From the NCBI GenBank assembly GCA_947359465.1, contig OX375873.1, positions 75,332,278 to 75,396,277 on the forward strand: a stretch of 64,000 nt of DNA, written 5' to 3'. A program made the position numbers and the translations under genes. The DNA comes from Metellina segmentata. Lineage: Eukaryota; Arthropoda; Arachnida; Araneae; Tetragnathidae. The notes under the pieces are model-generated. The model was not told the origin of the DNA. It made no database searches and saw only the letters and a program-made list of their open reading frames with translations. Shown here piece after piece: positions 58,133 to 64,000 of the stretch. The number at the start of each line of letters is the position of its first letter. Position 1 is the stretch's first letter.

Positions 58133-60043
58133 CCCATTAACGCCCAAATTAATTTTTTTTGAAGCAATGGAATAAAATTCTTAAATCTGGGGTATTTTAC
58201 CTTCAATATGAATATTATAATCGAATTTTATTGAAACGGACATCAGTTTTTTAAAAAAATGACGTACTAAAAATAGATCGCTGGGCGTTGGCACGATATT
58301 TTTTAGCAGATAGCTGACAAATATTAGTTCTTCAATAAAATGATTAAAAATGATAAAATAGATAAAAACAATAGTACATCACTTTAAAAAAACATGTATA
58401 TATTTCGAGATACTTAGAAATATGTAAAAAACTTATACAATAATAATAAATACAATAATTTATTCAGGATTTACTAAATGTTGTTCAAATTTCTAAAGCA
58501 CTTACAGGGAAAAAAATGGTTCAAAACACAAAGAACTTAAAAATTATAAGTTGTATATTATGCTATGAAAAATATGCAATAAACTTGTACTAAAGTAATA
58601 AAAACATTAGTTACAATTTCGTGTGAAATTTTGTAAAACAGTTTTTGCTTAAAGTGGTATTGCACTTTATACAAAATGTAAGTAGTCTTGATTGGCAATC
58701 TTCAAATCGGCAGCGTCTTTGGGCATTTCGCCTGCCTATACTATGATCCTCTCTGTCGTAACGAACATCATCACTAACATCGATTTCTGAGGTTGAGTGG
58801 AAGCTGTAAGGGCGACCGTTTAAAACTTTTCTTCCGATCCCCAATTTGAGATATTTCACGGCAACAGCTCTTCGAAAATCGTGATAGTATTAGATCCTTG
58901 AATATTTCTATACAGGATGCTTGCATTGACTAATGCCATATCAATAATTCGCGTGAACAAGCACCAATACTATTCTTTACCTCTAATTGCAATGCTGTGC
59001 TTTTCTAGCAACCAGTCATGATGGTCTACCCTCCCATATGTTTGTTGTAAGCATTTATGAAATTTGGTTGTGGAATTGTTACTCTTTTTTTTTCTTCTCA
59101 CGAGACCATTTTTGAACTTTTTACATGCACTCGATGTCATCAAAGTTCGTAGCAACAGTAACACTTTTGTCATCTCTCCACCTGACTACCGTAATTTCAT
59201 TTTTTTCGTCAAATCGAAAATCGTACGTGCCACGTTGCATTTTATCTAACTATTTTCCTCTGCTTCCAACCATTTGGTGTAATTCCGTGTTTTCGTTTAC
59301 TAGAATACTTTTCGCTTTTCAGTTTTTAGCTTTTTAATTTTTCTCTCAGAAGTTGAAGGCAAATCTGTTTCATCACATTCATCATCTACTGAAAAAAACT
59401 TCTATTTTCCCAGTAATATCCTTTATAACTGGAGCATCTAACTTATCTATTTCCTCTTCGTCCGCCAGTTCATCAACATCAGGTGGTATAGCAATAATAT
59501 CATCATCAATTTCTATAGAAAATAGATATTTGACAGCATTCTAAACGTTACTGAATATTTTCCGATTCATTTTTACAATCTGGAGAAATATAAGAACTAA
59601 ATTGTCGTACAGCCTGCAATAAGGGGAAAAAAGAACGCTTGAACGCCCAGCGATCTATTTATAGTACATTCACATTTCGGCTCAATTTTCTACTAATTAA
59701 ATTCATTTTGAACAAACACCGCATAATATCGAAATAGCTACATCTATAACGATAATATAAAACCCAATAAAGTTTTACTTACAGTGATCACTTTACTGTT
59801 TTCTGGAGAAATGTGAACAAAGAACGAAAAACCGCGTAAAAAAATACTAAGATAAACTTTCCTCTATCACTACCAGATAACAATTAAAGCTAACGAGAAA
59901 ACCACATGACATTTGAACTCAGGAATGTTTATTCTTGCCACGTGGGCAATTCCAATGCTATGGAATGAATTGAAGGTCACTTAAAAGCGCCGTACTTGAA
60001 CTTCGTCTAACGGTCTAAAAATATGCCGCTGGGCGCTAATGGG
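58133..60043 (-). mobile_element. piggyBac-type element, second family
   Basis: The element is bounded by TTAA at 58129-58132 and 60044-60047. The ends are CCCATTAACGCCCA on the left and, reversed, CCCATTAGCGCCCA on the right. Subterminal inverted repeats at 58264-58289 and 59642-59667 match in 25 of 26 bases and repeat the CGCTGGGCG text of the ends. At 1.9 kb it is shorter than a full piggyBac and has lost part of its transposase. Its ends share nothing with the element at 8.9 kb, so these are two independent families. Confidence 0.94.
58611..59575 (-). pseudogene. piggyBac transposase remnant
   Basis: On minus the N-terminal acidic part reads KYLFSIEIDDDIIAIPPDVD then ELADEEEIDKLDAP. A gap follows: the core with the first catalytic aspartates is not seen. 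Near 59250 it resumes with RGTYDFRFDEKNEITVVRWR, then VQKWSREKKKRVTIPQPN, GRVDHHDWLLEKHSIAIRGK (normally MGGVDxxD, carrying a conserved Asp), YWCLFTRIIDMALVNAS, and ends in the cysteine tail RRCRFEDCQ, TFCIKCNTTLSKNCF at 58611-58730. Several frame changes and stops (for example after IAIRGKE). The gene is dead. Confidence 0.9.
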
Positions 60044-60205
60044 TTAAGATAGACCTGAAGGGGATGCAATATCCTAGGAAGCATGTTATTACACTTTGGT
60101 TGCCTCATAGAAATGCTAAACGTTAATCTTTGATCACTCTACCACACCCACTTAGAAAACCAGAAGCGGTCAAATTGTGTGATACTAACGACACTTGTTG
60201 AATTT

Positions 60206-60217
60206 ATAATAGGGGAA
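60206..60217. repeat. Target-site duplication of SINE, left copy
   Basis: ATAATAGGGGAA equals 60660-60671 exactly. Confidence 0.88.
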
Positions 60218-60659
60218 AGGCCGGGTGACCTGGTAGGTAGGGCATCGAGCTCGTGACTGACTGATCATGAATTCGAGCCCATCTGACCGAAAACTCACGA
60301 GTACGCTAAAGGTGACTGGTGCACGAAAAATCTGTCTTGGTCACAAAGTCCTCCATGTTCCCATAATAAATCAATACCTCTGGGGATTCCGAACCAGGGA
60401 TTAGTTGGTCTCTGGTTTGGATCAAATTTACAACCGTGTGCCTGAGTAAGATTGAATGTCGCGAAAATGTGACCTCTCCGTAAAAACGAGACATATCGAT
60501 GTGCTGCCCTCTGTTGGCTAAACAAATTCGAGCTAAGACGGACTTTCTCCCAATGGGGCTCGCTTGCATGGAAGCCGCTTCCCCCTCACCTCTTGCCGTC
60601 TACGACGGACCTGGCACTCCTTTGGTCTGCCAGTGTAGGCATAAGAAACAACAAACAAC
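60218..60659 (+). mobile_element. tRNA-derived SINE (family 1, copy B)
   Basis: A 442-bp insertion between perfect 12-bp repeats. The 5' end is tRNA-like: A-box TGACCTGGTAGG near 60226 and B-box GAATTCGAGCCC about 45 bases later. From about 60340 the body matches copy A at 35.84-36.29 kb (CCATGTTCCCATAATAAATC, AATACCTCTGGGG, CTCCCAATGGGGCTC, GGCACTCCTTTGGTCTGCC), ending with the same tail GGCATAAGAAACAACAAACA. The first ~110 bases are not similar to copy A, so the head differs. Minus-strand frames inside it are not genes. Confidence 0.9.
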
Positions 60660-60671
60660 ATAATAGGGGAA
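60660..60671. repeat. Target-site duplication of SINE, right copy
   Basis: Perfect copy of ATAATAGGGGAA from 60206-60217. Confidence 0.88.
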
Positions 60672-61061
60672 GGTGGAGGTTCAAAAGAATTTTAGCAGTT
60701 TTCTTTTATTAATTCATTTGAAACATTCACAAGCTAACAAAATTATGTGTCCTCAAAAAGTAAGGTCTTTTCCTAAGTCCCCGCCGAGAAAAACTTCACA
60801 AATTAGATGACGATTTAAATGTTGGATCTTGAATGATACGCCAGTTAAAAATGTGATTACAGAGGAAATATTGAAAAGAAAATAAGCACTAAATCCCAAA
60901 AAGAACGAAATTCCCAAGAAGCAAGCCAGAGTGAACCTGAAGCATATGCCTACCGAGATATCAAAAGAAGATGAAGATTCACCATCTTATGCTGATACTG
61001 ATAACATCTCTTTTTCAGAATTGCAATCAGACATTGGTGGAGACGACAAAATTTAACAATG

Positions 61062-61069
61062 GTGATTAC
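61062..61069. repeat. hAT target-site duplication, left copy
   Basis: GTGATTAC, identical to 61968-61975; 8 bp is the diagnostic length for hAT. Confidence 0.93.
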
Positions 61070-61967
61070 TAGGGCAACTTTTTGCAACAAATGCATGTAA
61101 AGTACTAAAAAAAATTCCTCCTACATGGGGTGTATTGTGAGTGAGTTATAACCGCAACATAAATGCAACTTTCTGCATAAATGCAAATTTTTGCATAGTT
61201 GCATCTTTTTACAATTTAGCTTAAAATTAATTTATATGCTAACTTATATTGTTAATATGTTTAGTTGTATACAAACTCTTTCATTTTTTGCCCTCTAAAT
61301 CAACCCTTCAATCACGTGTGTCTGATCTTGTGAACGCCAAAGTATTGCGGATCAAACAAGAAGTTCATGGATAGAAGGCATTCGTCCTAATAGACGAAAG
61401 TGAAATAAATAGCAAGAAGTACTTTAACACATTGGTTGGCACTCATGATAATCCAGAGCAAACTTGCGTAATCGGCTGCAGAGTTTGCGAGGTGATTTTC
61501 GATCATCAATATATTGTTTCCTTGTAGATGACGTTTTAAAATCTCTGAATGTTGAGCGAAAGGCTTTTGCGCTTCTGCTATCCGATATAGCATATTATAT
61601 GACTGTGACTGGAATCACACTTAAGGTGCTTTTCCCGCAATTTCTCATAGTTACTTGAGAGGTACACTTGTTTCACAACTGCAGAAAAAGTCCAATGCAA
61701 CTTTGTCGGGGAACATCATTCTCTGTTGAGCGCAGTTTTTCAATGTCAAAGAAATTACTGACCAAGCATAGGCCATTCAACGACATCAACGTTCTTCTGT
61801 ATTTAATAATGTACAAATAAATTTTGAATGTTTTTGATTTTTTACTAATTATTTATTTTAGATTTTAGTGTACCAAAAATAAATGCAACTTTATTTTCAT
61901 AAATGCAACTTAAGGGAATGATAAATGCAACTTTTCCCATTTTTACTGCAATAAAAAAGTTGCCCTA
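61070..61967 (+). mobile_element. hAT-type element, internally deleted
   Basis: Ends TAGGGCAACTTTTT on the left and, reversed, TAGGGCAACTTTTT on the right, with an 8-bp duplication outside. Subterminal ATGCAACTT motifs recur on both sides (61150-61200; 61880-61935), as is common for hAT transposase binding. Inside on plus is a transposase remnant in several frames: SLNVERKAFALLLSDIAYYM then TVTGITLKVLFPQFL (61530-61650), and the C-terminal dimerisation region SVERSFSMSKKLLTKHRPF near 61715-61785. The zinc finger and catalytic core are deleted or unreadable. 898 bp in total. Confidence 0.92.
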
Positions 61968-61975
61968 GTGATTAC
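61968..61975. repeat. hAT target-site duplication, right copy
   Basis: GTGATTAC, identical to 61062-61069. Confidence 0.93.
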
Positions 61976-62244
61976 ATTATAGTTGAAGAAGTACACCTTA
62001 AAGAACATAAAATGCACTCTATTGGGGAAGTTGTGAATCAGAGCAATGTTGAATTTGAAGTGTTGTACGTCAAAAGGATTTTTCCATCTTAGAAATGTTC
62101 ACGAACAAATGAAGTTTATTTATTTGAAAAATCAACAATCATTGCCAAACTTCCTCTCCCAATTCCGTCAGTAGGGACACTGAAAAATGCAGATATTATT
62201 ATTTTCCCTGTGGGTTTAACTTCCTATGAAAATCTAAAATCAGT

Positions 62245-64000
62245 TTACAATTTCTTTAATCTTATTTTATCATCTACTTTATAACTGTAGGCTATAATCA
62301 TTGCTAATGATTTCTTTACATTTAAAGCTGTTTAATTATACGTAAACTAATCAAAAGTGGTATTTAATTTTAAGCCTGATTAAGGAATCATTAGATATAT
62401 GTATATTTCACTTAAAATAAATTTTAATAAAAGCCCATTGTTTATATATTTATTGTTTTGCTACTATAACGTAACACTGTATCCCACAGTATTTAGCACT
62501 GTACCCCGAAAGTGGGGCACAGTGTTATAATGTATATAATGTATATAAATGTATGTACACCAAAACATTAAATACTGGAAATAAATATTACTCTTTTTAA
62601 TTTTAATGTTTTGTAAGATGTATGTAGAGATCAAATATTATATTAAGGACTTTGTTTGCTTCATATACATGCATATCCTTTCGTTGCCAGTTCATAGCCG
62701 TCGCTGAGTCTTACATGAACTTGTTGGTGTTAGATTCATTATAGGCTGAACAATTGTACTTGATTTCTTGGGCCTCAACCTCTCAAATCGAAGTTTCATC
62801 ACAGAGCCTGTTGTGTGCATCAGAAGAGGACAGCTGTTGCTAAGTTAATGTTATCCCCCAAGCATGACTCCTCGCTAACGAGCTTTGTGTTAACGCATGT
62901 GCGTGTGCATGTGCTAAAGTTCATAAATAACAACAGCATAAGCCCGAATACCACGACTATCCTTTCTCTCACTTGGCTATTATCACAGTCAAACAGAATA
63001 CTATAATGCTCCTTTCGTCACGCTAGGTAACTCTCATAAGACAGCAATACAATCTTTTATGAAGGACCCCACAGAGCAACACGACTCATTAAAAGTGCCA
63101 GTGTTCATGGTCGCTTGAGTGAGGGACTACTTTACTCAATTATGTTAATATTGGGTGGGGTTACAGCATTTTCTTGATCAACTTCGAAGTTCGGTGTTTT
63201 AACAGAACACCGAAATCTCATTGGACATTGTACTACCAATTGCTAGTAGCTCCAGATAATGGACTTGGTATTGTGTGACAAGGTTAAAGCCTCATATCTG
63301 TTCTGAAGCTGTTGTGTCAATCCCTACATGGTTATACATATTATTTTCTTTTATATTCAGTCTCTATGCATCAAGTACATTACATTAAATCTTGGTACAT
63401 TATTCCAATGAATTGCCATTAACATCATGATGTCTATAAAAATGAAACGCAACAGATCTCTACATCGCTTTCTTCGGCTTCATTTTTGGGTACACATAAA
63501 CTTACAGACTACGCATAAAATTATCATAAAATCTCCTGTTGCCTAAAGAATTTACAAAAGAACTTAGACCTTTTATGTAATCAGTACAAAGTTTACAAAG
63601 AATGAATGGTCCACATTCAAGTTATCCATACTAGTGGCTGTGTGAACAAGGACTCGTCATTGGCATCTTGATGGACGAGATATCTCCTCGAAACCACTGG
63701 TGGGTTTAAGACTTAAAGTTAGTATATGAATTAAGACCTGTAAAGGGGTGACTCCGAAGAGTGCCAGCACTGCGACTAATAGTCTATTGTACTGAGTAAA
63801 GTTAGTATAACAAACGGGTTGTGGTGTTTCACTGCTACGTCCATATCACTTGATATGTTGTAAAGTACAAAGATTAATATATTGTCCAAGTAGATAACCT
63901 TATAAACATCTATTGACCAAAAAATAATTTTAGCGAATGACAAAAATATTCAGACTTTTCCTTACTTTCTCATCATAGTGCTGAATCCTCATTTTGTTAC
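62245..64000. other. AT-rich spacer with two hairpins
   Basis: No gene recognised. CACTGTACCCCGAAAGTGGG GCACAGTG at 62497-62524 forms an 11-bp stem with one mismatch and may mark the end of the pogo-like element upstream. TTCGGTGTT/AACACCGAA near 63188-63212 forms a 9-bp stem. A dispersed palindrome lies at 63673-63690. Confidence 0.45.

Larger units (their letters stand above)
60740..62240 (+). pseudogene. pogo-like transposase C-terminal tail, interrupted by hAT
   Basis: The two halves flank a hAT element. Upstream (60740-61061): KVRSFPKSPPRKTSQIR, ILNDTPVKNVITEEILKRK and the acidic-serine stretch KEDEDSPSYADTDNISFSEL. Downstream (61976-62240): GDYIIVEEVHLKEHKMHSIG then EFEVLYVKRIFPS and PLPIPSVGTLKNADIIIFPV. 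An LTDTPxK motif followed by a late GDYVxV...EVxFLR domain is the layout I recall for the C-terminal end of pogo/jerky-type transposases in animals. The DDE core is absent, and stops interrupt the first half. The hAT target duplication lies within the GDY codons, which proves the order of events. Confidence 0.68.

Overview
The window looks like gene-poor, AT-rich, repeat-dense arthropod nuclear DNA. A chelicerate such as a spider would fit, but nothing here proves the host. I found no convincing host protein-coding exon, no functional tRNA or rRNA gene, and nothing prokaryotic (no operons, ribosome binding sites or CRISPR). Almost every recognisable coding signal is a decayed transposable element. 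LAYOUT: 0-5 kb holds two broken Tc1-like copies (about 2.15-2.99 and 3.85-4.44 kb, both minus) and a SINE-like fragment. 6.9-7.5 kb is a 30-bp minisatellite with a 195-bp tandem duplication. 8.88-10.60 kb is an internally deleted piggyBac element with TTAA at both ends. 13.77-14.89 kb is a 124/125-bp satellite of nine units. 15.3 kb has an RTE-like 3' tail, 16.4-17.5 kb a Tc1 remnant, and 19.02-19.50 kb a small hAT-type element with 8-bp target duplications. 24.7-29.0 kb is a nested block: a possible solo LTR, then a gutted Ty3/gypsy element with both LTRs, carrying inside it a nearly intact Tc1-like transposon (26.72-28.24 kb). 29.22-30.10 kb is a deleted Tc1-like element with palindromic ends. 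31.15-32.12 kb is a 199-bp satellite whose units fold into long hairpins. 32.5-33.5 kb is another Tc1 remnant and 34.3-34.7 kb a tRNA-derived SINE. 35.84-36.29 kb is a second type of SINE with a perfect 13-bp target duplication. 36.84-37.18 kb is a 40-bp minisatellite in which each unit carries a heat-shock-element-like motif. 43.03-44.25 kb is Tc1-like. 44.85-46.01 kb is a decayed Helitron helicase. 48.92-51.11 kb is a Tc1-like element split by a 5'-truncated non-LTR retrotransposon, and 51.13-51.98 kb is a mariner remnant beside it. 54.0-55.0 kb is a broken copy of an unnamed Cys-rich family. 58.13-60.04 kb is a second piggyBac family. 60.22-60.66 kb is a second copy of the 36-kb SINE family. 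60.74-62.24 kb is a pogo-like transposase tail interrupted by a hAT element. HOW IT WORKS TOGETHER: this is an accumulation zone in which at least six mobile-element superfamilies (Tc1/mariner, pogo, piggyBac, hAT, Helitron, Ty3/gypsy) plus non-LTR elements and SINEs have landed on one another. Several insertions can be ordered in time from target duplications. No element here appears able to make a complete transposase, though the 26.7-kb copy has only three visible lesions. The signals most worth following are the heat-shock-like minisatellite, the hairpin satellite related to a SINE, the SINE family with exchanged tRNA-like heads, a dispersed palindromic motif around the sequence GACGAGATATCTCGTC, and the unnamed family at 54-55 kb. 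All family calls come from reading the sequence and from memory of protein families; no database search was run.
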